Translations under genes and position numbers: made by a program
From: Hydractinia symbiolongicarpus
Taxonomy: Eukaryota > Cnidaria > Hydrozoa > Anthoathecata > Hydractiniidae
NCBI RefSeq assembly: GCF_029227915.1
Contig: NC_079876.1
Location: 15,936,001 to 15,996,000 of the forward strand
Length of the DNA stretch: 60,000 nucleotides
Direction of reading: 5' to 3'
Shown here: piece after piece, positions 1 to 12,168 of the stretch
How positions within the stretch are numbered: the first letter of the stretch is position 1
Layout: every line of letters begins with the position of its first letter
Notes under the pieces: model-generated
Databases searched by the model: none
The model's input: only the letters and a program-made list of their open reading frames with translations
What the model was told of the DNA's origin: nothing

Positions 1-4
1 AGTC

Positions 5-1069
5 CAGTCTTTTTCAGGAGAGGCGTGCGATCGCACGCGCACGCCCTGGCACACGCCTAAATCGTTTCAGGCGTGTGATTAATCGCACGCCTGAAAAATA
101 AATATTGAGTTTTCAAAATCAACCTATAAAATCCATTTTGTAGCGTGCGATGTAGCGTGCGATGGCAGCCCTCGAAATAATTTTTGGACAGTCGTCAGAC
201 AAAACGTCCGATAGATATCCGTATTGGTCGGACACTTTTAGATCTCAGAAATTATTGAATAGTCCTGGTCCTTTTAATCCACGAGCAAGCCTATTCATAG
301 CCAACCTGACCATCCTAGCTAATTCACCGACTCCTGACTTAGTTAAAAGAACTACGTAGACATAAATCTCTTTTGCCTGGCCCCTTTGTCGTTGGTAACC
401 AGGTCTTACACAAGAAATCCAGCCATGCGGTTCTTAACTAATGCGGTGGTGAACGCCGACGGAGCACGGATGAAGCAAGTCTGCAAAACTGCACTTACAG
501 GCGGAATAGACATTTTATCATGGATTTAATTGTAGATAATTTCTTCCTTTGACAAAATAATTGGAAACCATAGCAGGTCCGAATTTAATGGATTTTTTCT
601 TTATGCCTGTAAAACCGAAACCCACGGGCGGTATAAATTTTTTTCTGTAAAAATTTTGTTAAAGTGTAGCTGAACTTTTTGAATGAATTTTGAAGTTTTA
701 TTTAAGCCACGTGGATAAAGATTTTTTTTAATTTGAAAACAAAGCATATTTTTGCCTATTTGCTTGTGAAAAATAAACAATAAATATAAAAATGACAGTA
801 TAGTCATGCATACTATTTCGGACATGTAGAAAAGGAAGTTAAGATTGAGAGAGTCGCTATACCAGTAGACGCTCGATCATCGTGTTTGGGGTTCACGATT
901 TAAAACGTCCCCCACTTTTCTACCGCAAAATGAATGCGCAACAAAAATAACCTCGGAGCCCGTATCGCAGGCGTAACATTCTTTGCACGTGCGTTTTACA
1001 TCGCACGCGTTACTTGATTTACACGTGCGAATCATCGCACACCTACTCAAATATTCCTGAAAAAGACTG
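5..1069. mobile_element. TIR DNA element, GCGTGCGAT-rich, about 1.07 kb
   Basis: The left end reads CAGTCTTTTTCAGGAGAGG and the right end is its inverted counterpart (CCTGAAAAAGACTG). Just outside the right end is AGAGTC; the four bases visible outside the left end (AGTC) match its last four, consistent with a 6-bp target duplication cut by the window edge. Subterminal segments at both ends are packed with GCGTGCGAT-like motifs and short palindromes such as CAGGCGTG. The shorter element at 9264-9465 shares the terminal motif and the GCGTGCGAT body. No transposase reading frame is visible inside, so this is a non-autonomous element. The superfamily is not assigned; a 6-bp duplication is unusual. 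Confidence 0.7.
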
Positions 1070-1098
1070 AGAGTCTGTCTCGTGACAGCAAAAACATT

Positions 1099-1269
1099 CT
1101 ACACTTCAGAGGGCATCCTCTCACATTTAGGAGTAGGAGCAACAAGGTTTCCAATGTTATGTTCGTCTACGTCTTGAAAAGTCGGAACTAGCTCATCATT
1201 CGCTGTTCTTTCCGGCTCGAATTGAAATCCTAGAACCTGCGAATAATTTTCATTCATTGCTATCATCAT
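1099..1269 (-). pseudogene. P2X7 C-terminal-like (zinc-binding) fragment, degenerate
   Basis: A short minus-strand frame starting with nested ATGs (1269, 1257) encodes about 52-56 aa. It has the FQFEPE opening followed by IGN and KCERMPSEV, resembling the first half of the P2RX7 C-terminal-type domain common in cnidarian and fish repeat-associated genes, where a Trp-Cys-x-Cys-Gly-x-Cys core is expected. Here the first cysteines are replaced and the frame stops at 1099, right after the MPSEV motif and 24 bp before the target duplication of the TIR element at 5-1069. It is either a remnant or the 5' piece of a gene cut by that element. The assignment rests on remembered family sequence. Confidence 0.35.
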
Positions 1270-3074
1270 GAAGAACTTTTTTAAACAAAGGAAAAAAAAT
1301 ATAAATAAACATTTAGTCGTTCGATGCGCAAGTCGAGGGGGTTCGCCTAATAAGAAGCCAGGTAACTACGTCACAAGCAAAAATGTGCTGAATAATGAAT
1401 TGACCCAGTCCTTTTGCCGCGTTCGAAAGTTCGTGAAGATGGTAGGCTAGTGCAGCAAGATCAAAACAAACAAACGATGGTGCTAAGTATTGGATAAATC
1501 TTTGTTGTTTAAGAGTGCAATCTTCGTTATTTTTGATACTTAATAAAACAAAAGAAAAGATATTGTTTTTTAATCGGACAGTACCTTTAATAGAGTAAAA
1601 TCTCTCTATAGCGGACAAAATTGGGACCTTAAAAGTTTTAAGAAGTGAAAGTTACATTGCCGCAAAAAAGTACACTTATATATTGTGTAGTGACATTGGT
1701 TTTAAAGTGTATCAAAACACAGAAAAAAGAGAAATAATATATTATTTTTTCACTTCGTAAGGTAAAACAAACTCAACAAGAGTCAAAGAATCGTAAAACG
1801 AAAATGTCAAATACCGTCTTGGGAAAAACAAAGAGTGATAACGTAAATTGGGGAGTTACAACGACGTCTATAAAATATGTACTGACTACAGGTTTTGTTA
1901 CAAGAGTTTGATCCTTATTTCATCCGGTGCATTTTGTTATATTACCAAGAAACGAGTGCAATTTTTACTTTTTTTTTAGTTCTACAGTGCGAAAGGGAAC
2001 TTGTCGGTAATTTTCTACTTATAAAAACAAAAATTATTTTTACGAAAGAAACTAACAATCAATTATTCTTTTGTTTCAGCATAGTCGTTAAACTGAAGTG
2101 CGCTCTCAACCGTAGAGGTTAGAAAAGAGCACATCCTTTTGGCTGAATGATTCCTTTTTTGGATGTTCGCAAATGTTCAAATTAAATGGATTTTGATAAA
2201 GTGAGTGGTCGTGGTTTCAATTCTCATTGGATCCATCATATTTGCAGTACTTTGGAAGTTAACGTGTAGATTTACCCATACTCAGTGATAAATTTTTACA
2301 AATTTGGGATTCCTGGGTTGTATTGTAACTGAACATGCCTCGTGTCTGAAATGCAGTTTTTTGTTTTTACTATATTTGTATATATATTTTTATACATTTA
2401 CTATCAATTTATAAGCCATTGTGCTAATTCACCAAATTTGTAAGCAACTTTAATATATGTAAAACTCATGTACAAAAAGTTTGTAGTGTAGACAGGGTTT
2501 AAAATTGATTTTAAAGTGTTCTTTTTTTTCATTACAGTTACACTTCATACCGAAAAAACCTAAATATTCCGCTGAAGCGTAGGCGAATGAAGTCGATTCT
2601 CCAAAATTTTATATATTATGTAAACTAACCGCTATGTTAAAAAACTATAGTCATCAACGACATGCCTGGGGCAAGTTAACTTGGCTTAAACCTCCTTGGC
2701 TTAATGCAATATACGTTGTTCTTTCGCATGATCAAGTTTTACAAGGAGAAATTTCTGGCGTAGATTGCCTAAAATGACATTTTTTTAGCGCAGATTTCAA
2801 TTGGAGAACGGTCAAATACGTGAATTGCGCGTAAGTTTAATTCGGAAAATGGTCAAATGCATTAAATTTAGTGTAGATGTTTTTCACTTTGTCAAAAAAA
2901 ATTAGAAAAGGCAGTGGTTTAATTTTCTGTCCAAAAACAAAAAAAACAACAAACCAAGGGGACGTTGAAACAACACAAGTAAAAAACATTCATTAAAATG
3001 CATATCGAATCTATTTACAAGGAGACTGGGAACAAGTGTTTTTTTAAAAAACAAACTTCACCCACGTCACAACG
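1270..3074. other. Intergenic, no supported gene
   Basis: AT-rich sequence between the P2X7-like fragment and the PRPF38A stop codon. The open frames here (for example 1313-1618 minus and 1895-2122 plus) show no recognisable domain, no plausible splice partners and no coding-like composition. I see no inverted-repeat element borders. The part next to 3075 is expected to contain the PRPF38A 3' UTR, but I could not place a convincing poly(A) signal. Confidence 0.5.
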
Positions 3075-6000
3075 CTATCTTCTACTGCGTTTGGGAGATC
3101 GAGAACGAGATCGTGAGCGGTGACGTCTTCGTCTAGGTGACCTCGAACGACTTCTACTTCGATGCTTGTGGCGTCGTGGACTTGGACTAAAATCAAAATC
3201 AAAGGACTTATATTTAAGTTGAGTTACTGGCAGTTAATTCGTTGTTAAAGGTGACGACTGTTTTTTATATTTAAAAAAGAGGGCTATAGTATCTCATCCA
3301 AAAAAATTAATCTTATTTATATAGTATCTCATCCAAAAAAATTAATCTTATTTATCCGCCTAGAAAACTTGTTATAACCTTATTAAACCATTTTCGGCGC
3401 AGCATATTTTTCTTACAATTTTTTGTTGGAAGAAAAACTCTACTTGCCGTCTAAACGAGTTTTCATAGTGGCATTCAGGTTTGAAGTGACTTCACGAAGA
3501 GAGCAAAAGCACTCATTTTCACGAGTATTTCATTTGAGGGGGTGGAAAAAAATTACACTTTGTAGATATTACCTTTCGCGGATAATCGTTTGTAGTTTTG
3601 CGGGTATTATTTTTTGCGAATTACATTTTTTCTTAATATTCAAAGCTTTTACACTATTTCATATTTTTAATTTGTTACAATTTTTGGCGACAACGTACCT
3701 TTTTTTCCCCCGTGTACATGAAATTGTTCCTTTTCACTTTAAGATGAAATTTTCGTTGGTATTTGGTTTCGCGGCTAGTACCTTATTAATATTTCGCCGC
3801 AAAATCTGCGTAAAATAAATTTATACAAAAAAACTCGTCTGGTTAAGCGTTAAGCTAACTAACAAAATCTGTACAAAGAAAAAGGTAAGTCACTTAAAAA
3901 AACATTTTCACTCGGAACGGAGATATTTTATGACTGTCAGAATCAGTGCAGCCACAAAATTAAATATGCCTGCGCTTTTTTCCAAAATAGCGTCTTGATG
4001 TTAAAATTGAAAAGGTAGATTCTATAAAATGAGTACTACTTTATTAACCGCTTTATTAAAACAGTGCTGTTTCGTGCTTTGAAAAAAACAGATATATTAT
4101 TTAAAGCTATCTCTAACAAATCCCTTCGAATGATATATTTCCTATCTTCTAAAAAAGTTTCTCACCTTCTACGACTCCGACGGTGTGGCGATGCTGAGCG
4201 AGACCTGCGTCTGAAAAAGTAAAATTATAATCGCCTTTTCATCACCTTACTATAACAATCCATTGACTCATACCGACTTTAAGGTTAATCACAAACACTG
4301 ATTGAAGTACAAACACACGAAGTTACTCCCCTTCCCCTCAACTCATACATCCTTTTACAAAATTTTAGTTTCTTTTAAAATATTAAAGTAGACACAGCAT
4401 ATATACAAGAATTCCACGAAATTCCATTTTTGGAAGGATTCGTGATAGTCATCACATTTAATTATCTCAATTTGTTCACTCAGCACATTGTTACTACGCT
4501 GGTTGTTTCTAGAAAGTTCTCGCAATCGCGACACACCCACATAGTTTTAGATAGAATGAAGGGTCTTCTCTTTAACTTCTGAAATTTCCAAAAATTCAAG
4601 TTAAGGCAAATTGGACATCACTCAGCCCTCAACTAGTGTTAGGAAGAGAAGAAGGGTTTATGCTATAGAAATAATTAATAAAATATGTTCATAACGAAAA
4701 CACAACATTCCCTTAAAAAGTTGCTTAATGCTGGAAATAATCTCAAACTATGTTTCAAGAATAAATCTCTGCGACGACGAGATGAAAACTAACCTTCTCT
4801 CCGGAGAGCGACTCTTTCGTCTCCTCCTCTCTGGTGTTTCACTGCGTTTCCTCGGTGGAGAATCCTGCACAATAAAAAAAATATTTAACTACTGTTACCA
4901 AATGTTATCTTACATGGTTTACATCATTGCTTAGCAACATGCTCTATAACAACGAATAGAGTCACATGACAAACCTTATGGGAGTATGTTAGTTATATAT
5001 ATTTCTAAAGGTCACTTATCCCCTGCTGCGATGTTAATTTTAAATGTTGCTTTATGAGTTTCTTTACCCTTAAATTAAAAGGACAGGCTGTTTTTGAAAA
5101 CAAACGTTCTTTTATTCGACAAATAATCAGCTTGTCGAAACTACAGCTGCGATTGTTGGCTGAGTACAAAACATAGACGGTTCATGTTTGGTACCGTTGC
5201 GTAGCCCAATTCATCCTTTTCCGAAAACATGGGAGAAGGACTTTTTTCATGACAACCTTCTTCTTCAAGAGCTATACTAGTCCAACTGTGTGGATGTTTC
5301 TGCCCGATTTTGCTAATATTTAACGAGACCCGTCCTTTTAGGGTTAAGAACATAAACAGGCAATTGATGATGGGACGCTTTAGGAAAACACACCAAGTTG
5401 CTCACCCGTCACAGAATCTCAAAAGGTAAGAAAAAGAAAGAAATGTTAAAATTTATTTTCACAAAAAAAATACAACATATGGTAAACTTTTAGTCAAAAG
5501 ATAGTCTAACGTTTCTTTGATGAAATAGTTAGAATCATTTCTTTATTTGAAAACTTCCTACCCCTGCAGTTCTTTGTACCAAAATAATTTAGATTCTATT
5601 AACCTCGATCTATATGCTGTTTATAAACCGGTTGTGTTGACAACTATAATTTTTTTTCTGACAAACTTTTCTGGCAAAATGTTTTGCAAAATGTATCCAC
5701 AAAACGTTTAATTCAAGTTTCAAGACTTGAATTTTGCGAAGGCATATTTTTGCGATTCAGTCAATTTCAGATATTTTGTGATGACTAATTTTAGCATATA
5801 GGTCTATTTTAGATAATTCGCGAAGATTGTTTTTGGGAAGGGACTATTTTTTGACCATTTCCGAGAATTTTTTGCGAATATAGGTAAAATTCGCAAAAAT
5901 AAATCAACTTGAGGTAATTTAAAAGTTATTGAAAAAACAAATGACCCGAGAATAAGGTTAAAAAATGATCAGTCACACTAATCCAGCTATTGTTCCAATT

Positions 6001-9000
6001 GCACTCACAAACAATTTGAACGTTATTTCAAGCATTAGCTAAATGAAAGTAGCCGTTAATGCGTTGTTGGCTGCAGCTCCAAACATTTACATACATCCTC
6101 AATATGCTTAGTTTATATTCCACGCGTTTCAAAGGGCAACAAAAACAAAAAAGAGATACAGGAAAAAGCCCATAAGTAAAAGAAAGAAGCTAAAACATGT
6201 ATTTTAAAGGGACTTAACGGAAAACGTCATGAAGGAGCATTGCTAGTGTCTTTAAAAATAAGATTGTCAAAATATTACCCAAGAGCTATAAATATAAAAG
6301 GAAACCAACACACCTTCATATCGTCGTCATCATCAGACTCCATGTCATCAATGTCATCTTCCAACGCACTAACCTACAGTGAAAAAAAACAAAAACAATT
6401 TCATAACATAAAAATTCCTTACGCATCTCTTGTATGATGCCTAAGGAATTATCAGAAATATCAGAAAGTTTGGTAAAAAGCTGTCTTTTGAAAAAGTTTT
6501 GGAAAGCAGAGGAGAAAAGCCTACAAATTCTTGTCTGACTATTCACATAATCAATACACAGAGACACAAGAAACTTACTCTAGGTTCAAGTTCTTCCAGT
6601 TCCTCTAAAACGTGCCGTTTCTAAACAAAACGAAATCACAACAAAAACTTAAAGAAAGAGAATAATTGTCATACTGCGACTTTAGTTCTGCTGCTTAAGC
6701 ATTTATCAAAGTCAATATTTTAAGCAAAAAAATACATTTGAAAGCTCTGTAGCTAAAAAGACGTTTATCCAAACCAGTGATAGAAAATATTAAATTCAAC
6801 CTACCTGTATTCGTGGTAGCATGATCTCACAAACTCGCTCTTCCCTTAACATTTCGTCGATGAACTCATCCATGTGAATAACATGGAACACTAAAAACAC
6901 AAAAACTTGGTGTTCGGGAAAAGCTTTTACTTCAAAACAACAAACAACTAAAAAACAAACAAGTAAATAAACAAACAAACAAACAAAAAGCTTTGCTATT
7001 CATTTAAAAATTACCCCAGTTTCCAAAAATAAGCCAAAACGTCCCAACAGACTCCGCCGAAAAACTAAAACAACTTTCAGGGATCTGTACAAAAATGATG
7101 TTGAATACTTAAAGAGAAATGCTTTTGAAAAAATGGATGAATCAACTGGATTTCTGTCTGCCTAACAAACATAAATTTAACATGATTCTTAAGCTGACAA
7201 GATTTATTTCTTACCTCCATTTTTATCTTTTCTTTTCATTTTTCTGTAATCGTTATAAAGAGGTTCCAGATACTTGTAACACTCTAAGGATGTTCCAACG
7301 AGTCTCATGTAATACGCACCAAGCGCTCGAACATATCTAAAAAATTAAGAATTATACTTTACATTTCTTTCAGTGTTTTACCAGAAATTCTAATATCAGC
7401 ACTGTCGCTATGTTGACAGCGGTTGTTACATTTTTCTGATCAATTCCCAAACGTGAAAACAAAGGTATAGAGGCATAACACTAATATTCAAGATTTACCA
7501 GAAAAAAAGCATACGCTAAAATTGTAAGGCTCAGTTCTGCATGCAAGACCTTTTTGTGTTTTTTACTTAATAAAAAAATTGGTTTCACATGATTCAATAT
7601 TGTGCGAAATGCTTATGAAAAGCAATTAATTTCTTTGCCCAGAAGCACTGTGAAAACAAATAGTGTTGGAAACAGTGGTCATTATGGTAAACTTTATATA
7701 CCATTTATAGACTTCATGCATTGGTCAACTAGCATAAGAACTCTTAAGAACATCGTTTGGAAAACCAATAGAGTCTTTATGCTGCTTAATGTGTTAAAAA
7801 TGGGTGCTATTTTTAAATTTTTTCTTTTCAAAAATAGAAAAAAAAGTCCCCGACTGTGTGGCAAACCATTTGCCTTTAAGTTACAGTTTTCATAACATGG
7901 AGATCACAGCGCTTGCAGAATTTCAAATAGTTTCTTGCATTTCACAAGTTGTGATGAAGACTAAAGCAAAAAACCTGTCCTAGAGGCTGGCTAGAATCCA
8001 ATAACAACAACTATACATGCCTCAGACATAAGTTGGCCTCAGGTTTGAGGTCTTGTTCCAATTTTCTCAAAACAGAAATTCAATGGATACCATCATCATA
8101 CTGTATACATTGTTAGTAAGGCATTGTTTTTCACTGCAGAGCTAAACAAATATATACACAAGTCTTACTTATAATCTTCATTTTTGATGAACTCAACAAT
8201 GATATCTTTTTCTGGTTGAATTTGTAACATCTTCAAAACCAAACACAAGAAAGGTGTAGGCTTGATGTTCCCGCCAAACGTTCCACCAATATGCTCCAAA
8301 GCCATGGCTTTATCAACCAGCAGTTCAGCTAAGGAATAAAAATGGATATACCTTGTATAGAATGTTTGATAAGATCATTTGACAGATCACTTGACAAAAA
8401 AAAATAAAAAACAAGGTCCTCACAAAATCATTTTTAATTTTCCAGTTACAATTTCAAACATTGTTGGTAGTAATTCATTGTTTTTTGCTGCAGAGCTAAA
8501 CAAATATACCCGAATTTAGCTTAAATGGCTGAGTAATACAGTCAAATAACTTTTAAATTACTAATCGCTTTTTTTTAATTTACGTTTCTTAGCTGCTGGC
8601 TTCAAGTGTTAAACTTCTGGATTTGTTGTCAAAAGCTGCTGTTTCAGATGTATTTGAGCCTGTCAACTGGGTTTCTGATGTTTGAGTAATTGGTGCTCAC
8701 ACGCAAATCATGGTATATACATTCTCCACCTTCACCAAAAAACCTAAGTCAACTACCCACTTTTTGTTGTTGTTTTTTATGCAAGTTTGATGTCAAAACT
8801 GGCAGGCCATCAAGAAATACTTTGCATAAGGTTCTATTGCAAATTAAAATAGCAATAGATAGGTAATGTTTATCTGCAAAATTTTATAGAAGTGAGGAAA
8901 AATTAGCCTTTTTTTTCTTATAAACAGTTAACGACTTCCCAAATAAGAAGCTAAAACAAAACAACTGACAATATCTCTGTGTATAAATTGTTGAAGTTGC

Positions 9001-12000
9001 ATAAACTGACAGTTGCTACTGTATCGTTTTTTAATTTAGGGACCATCAACAAAAACTTTTGTCATGCAAAGGCATTTTTTTTCGTTTTTTCAAACTTAAA
9101 CAAAATATGACGATTTTAAAGCTTTAAACCATCACATTTAATTGTCTTCCAACAGTATAAAGTTTTTAAGCTCCGTACAAATGTGTTTTGATAACTTTGG
9201 AACAAAATATGGTGTTTTATGACTGTGTTTTAATAACTTTAAAACAAAATATGTTTGAGCTTTCAGGCCTTTTCATGAGAGGCGTGCGATAGCAAGCGCA
9301 CACGCCCACACACACCTGAAATGATTCAGGCGTGCTGTCGATAGCACGCTTAAAATCTTATATTCTATGAGAAATTTACCAGAATAGCACGCCTAAAGCA
9401 CACGCAAATGCATTTTGGGAGTGTTATTCATCACACACCCACTCAAAATCTCCTGAAAAGGCCTGAGCTTTATACTATCGCATTTTAATGTTTTAATAAA
9501 AAAATATGATGTTGTTTAAACTTTATAAGGTCTTTAAAATTATGTACAATAAAAACAATAAAAACAGACAAAGCATTTCGAAAGTAAAAACTCTTACATC
9601 ATCAGGTAAGTAATAAGATCTGGTTCTAATAATTTTAAAATTATTGTTTAAATTTATACAATTGCGTTTTGATGATGTTAGCAAAAGAATGTGTATTATT
9701 TGTATTGGCTAATTAATTTTTGCATTTGTATGGAAATTTGTATGACTTTACAAAAAAAATTTGTATTAAAATCGTATAAAATTCTTATATGATTTTAGAA
9801 AAAAAGGTACAATTGACTAAGGCATATATATGGCGTTGTTTGTCATTTGAGCCCTTAAAACAGGGTCAGTCAGTTGGCAAATAAAAACTAAAAAAAATGC
9901 GGCCAATGAGTTTTACTTAGTTCTGTTCTCTTGTAGAACAAATAGGACATTTGCCATATCATTACTGCACCAAGAATTTTTTTTGTACATCAGGGTTCTG
10001 TAGTTAGTTCTTTGTTGTAGTCTTAGAATCACTGTTGGTGGAGTTCAGAAAAGGTTGTCCATGGAATTTATTGTATGCAGATGGTTTTTTCTCATAGCTG
10101 AGGCTATGGAAGAATTAGTTAAAAAGTTTAAGAAGTGGAAAAAAGGACTAAAAAAGAAAGGGTTAAGACTAAATGCAGCAAAGTCTAAAGTCATGATTAG
10201 TAGCATTGAAGCCAAGTGAGACCTTGTAGTTGTAAAGTGGCCTTGTTGAGTTTGCAGGATTTGTTTGTAGTAACTTTGGTTTGTTGTAACTTTGTTAACT
10301 AGTAGAGTCCAAGCAATTTAGGTAAAAGGTAGGTTGTATGAGGCCTGTGTAGGAAGTCTTATGTTGCACGGTAGTGAGACATGGGAAGTGAAGCAGGCAG
10401 ATCTTGACGACTTAAATGGAAATATGAGAATGGTTAGGTGGCTGTGTAATGCCAGTCGGAGAGTCAGAAAGAGTTCCGACGAGCTAACAAGCAGGCTAGG
10501 TATCTGCTGTGTTGCAGATGTTATCCAGATAAGAAGATTGAGTTGGTTGGGACACTTGGAAAGAAAGGGCGAATTGGGTAAGAAAGTGCAGAGTCTCGTA
10601 CAATTTTTGTACAGGGACATTTTGACAAATACTGCAATTGCGAGATCCTGTATTTAGTGGTCTTCCCTGACCAAAAATGGTGATGGGTAGTTATTTTTTT
10701 AGTGTTCATGTTTGACATATGGGGGGAGGGGGTTGTTGGTGATGCCTTAAGAACTAACCAAACGAACCCTAGTATGGCTCCTGCATTTAGGGGCCGTCGA
10801 CAAACAGTTTTCGTCTCCGTTAACGGCAAATTTGCCGTTAGAGGAGGGGGTAATGCATTGTCCGTTAAAAATATAAAAATGGAGACGAAATTCAATTTCT
10901 CACCTTTTTTGTTTCTTTTAGGGAAAATGAAAAAAATTCAACAAATTAGGAAATGTTTCCACAGTAAAAATCCGCCATAATCTAGAATTGGTTGTTAAAA
11001 AATGTATCTTGTGTTTGTATACAGTACTGTGAAAAGGTTTGTTAACATCGTGTTCGTGATTTTTATAGCTAGTATAATTTAATTCTTTTTCTTTTCAAAA
11101 TTCTTTCATTAAAGTTAATTTGTTTGTTACAGGTTTTATCAAGCTGTATGATTTTTCGTCATGTACGCAATTGCATTTTTACGAAATGTCATTTGTTTAG
11201 AAAAGTTAAATTTGTCTGCGCCGATAGAAATGCTTTTTTAGATCGCATTTTTAAAGTTTAAAAACGAAAAGCGGCTATAGAAATGTTTTTCAAGATCGCA
11301 TTTTAAAGGGTTATAAACAAATAGCGGCGATAGAAATGTTTTTTAAGATCGCATTTTGATTCACGAACGATTAAAATCTATTATATGACAAGCTTTATGA
11401 CAACAAATAAAACAACAAGTGTTAATTTATTTTTTGCCGTCGAGTTTTGATTTAATTGATAAACTAATACGGTCTTTGTTGTTTTACAATAGAAGTTATC
11501 TATTGTGACCCCATGGTGTAATGTTTAATTTCTGTTCATGTAGTCCACGAAACATGATCGTGAGGTCCACGATTGTTAAAAAAATACGCATCGTGGACTA
11601 TCGTGGTTTGTGCGTAACATGAAATAAACACGAACCACGATGTTAACAAACCTTTTCACAGTACTGTAAGTCTCCATAAAGATTGTTCTGTAAAGCACGG
11701 AGGAGGGCAAAATTCTATTTAACAGCAAATTTATCATTAACGGAGACGAAAACTAACGTAGGGGAAATGGGCTTGCCGTTAAGGGGCTGGGGGGTCCGAG
11801 TCTAGCAGCCAATATGCCGTTAACGGAGACGAAAACTGTTTGTCGACGGCCCCTTATTATGTTTTACTTACACCATCACACTATAGATGACTTGTTATAA
11901 GCTTTGTATACATTGTTTTCAGCAGGCAAATAGTTACTAAAGATAGTGCGTCGTCATCATCCTCCTTTTCACTGGTTTTTAAAAATAAAACCCAATATAA

Positions 12001-12168
12001 TGTCTCAAAGCAAACATTTGAGAATGCGTGTAATATACCTGTAAGTGCAAAACATTCTTCTTTCCAGTATTTACTCTCATAAATTCTAGTTCTTGTAATC
12101 TTTTCGACAAGGTATTGAGGATTTGTGCCTCTGATGGTTTTAGCATCAGACACTGTTCTGTTAGCCAT
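3075..12168 (-). CDS. PRPF38A: Pre-mRNA-splicing factor 38A (9 exons, 275 aa)
   Basis: PRPF38A is a U4/U6.U5 tri-snRNP-associated nuclear factor needed for spliceosome B-complex activation. Minus-strand exons: 12168-12039, 8328-8169, 7336-7215, 6890-6805, 6620-6579, 6373-6314, 4864-4794, 4210-4166, 3186-3075. Splice sites are GT-AG, phases agree and the sum is 828 bp with stop. The start MANRTV, then GTNPQYLVEKI, RTRIYESKYWKEECF, NIKPTPFLCL, MLQIQPEKDIIVEFIKNED and YKYLEPLYNDYRK, are signature blocks of the PRP38 domain (aa 1 to about 175). HMDEFIDEMLREERVC follows, then an acidic stretch, then an Arg-Ser tail in the last three exons. The human protein is 312 aa, so the RS tail is somewhat shorter here. 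Intron 1 is 3.7 kb and full of transposon remains. An in-frame ATG upstream (12207) is not chosen because the conserved N-terminus begins at 12168. Confidence 0.95.
3287..3356. repeat. Perfect tandem duplication, about 35-bp unit x2
   Basis: The unit beginning TAGTATCTCATCC and ending AATCTTATTTA occurs twice back to back in the last intron of PRPF38A, between exons 8 and 9. The two copies look identical, implying recent slippage or duplication. No function is suggested. Confidence 0.8.
8106..8515. repeat. Dispersed duplicate of about 45 bp flanking PRPF38A exon 2
   Basis: A segment ending GCAGAGCTAAACAAATATA occurs at 8106-8153 (just past the donor of exon 2 in the minus-strand gene) and again at 8459-8508 (in intron 1), both in plus orientation and both preceded by a CATTGTT-type stretch. 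The exon 2 acceptor and coding sequence between them are not duplicated. Confidence 0.6.
9264..9465. mobile_element. 202-bp MITE with 6-bp target duplication
   Basis: The left end is CAGGCCTTTTCATGAGAGG; the right end is the inverted CTCCTGAAAAGGCCTG. It is flanked on both sides by AGCTTT (9258-9263 and 9466-9471), a clean 6-bp target duplication. The body has GCGTGCGAT and CAGGCGTG motifs, as in the 1.07-kb element at 5-1069, so the two belong to one family. It lies in PRPF38A intron 1 and has no coding capacity. Confidence 0.8.
9984..10600 (+). pseudogene. Decayed LINE reverse transcriptase, 3' part
   Basis: Plus-strand remains in PRPF38A intron 1. VHQGSV lies near 9987, EAMEELVKKFKKWKK and KSKVMISSIEAK at 10100-10220, and SETWEVKQADLDDL, MRMVRWLCNAS and IQIRRLSWLGHLER at 10370-10560. 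Frames are broken by stops and indels. The same motifs in the same order occur in the better preserved minus-strand copy at 53371-55279, so both come from one non-LTR family, and the segment between the RT and the C-terminal motifs is partly deleted here. It is inserted antisense to the PRPF38A transcript. Confidence 0.75.
11022..11666. mobile_element. Mariner-type MITE (645 bp) nested in the Harbinger-like element
   Basis: Ends CAGTACTGTGAAAAGGTTTG and its inverted copy CAAACCTTTTCACAGTACTG, about 35 bp of inverted repeat, each abutting a TA dinucleotide (11020-11021, 11667-11668). A TA duplication and CAGT ends fit Tc1/mariner. Internally it has three tandem copies of a roughly 55-bp unit (11218-11365) and a CACGAACCACGATG-type palindromic right arm. 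It must have inserted after the surrounding Harbinger-like element. Confidence 0.8.
11218..11365. repeat. Minisatellite, unit about 55 bp, three copies
   Basis: Each unit contains GATAGAAATG, a T run, GATCGCATTTT, an AAAGTTTAAAAACG-type spacer and AGCGGC. The same unit makes up the array at 58725-59055 inside another mariner-type MITE. Confidence 0.8.

Larger units (their letters stand above)
10790..11853. mobile_element. PIF/Harbinger-like non-autonomous element, 1064 bp
   Basis: Termini GGGGCCGTCGACAAACAG and the inverted CTGTTTGTCGACGGCCCC are flanked by TTA on both sides (10787-10789, 11854-11856). The inverted repeat runs on through TTTTCGTCTCCGTTAACGG. A TTA/TWA duplication with GGGGC-type ends is characteristic of PIF/Harbinger elements. 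No transposase frame remains; over half the length is a nested mariner-type MITE at 11022-11666. Confidence 0.75.

Noticed and set aside
1313-1618. 101-aa minus-strand open frame
   Set aside because: No family resemblance and no connection in frame to the P2X7-like fragment next to it.
3423-3818. 131-aa plus-strand open frame
   Set aside because: It lies in the last-but-one region of PRPF38A introns, is Phe/Leu-rich from AT-rich sequence, and has no domain or splice context.
10521-10895. 124-aa minus-strand open frame
   Set aside because: It is antisense to the LINE C-terminal remnant and runs into the Harbinger-like inverted repeat.
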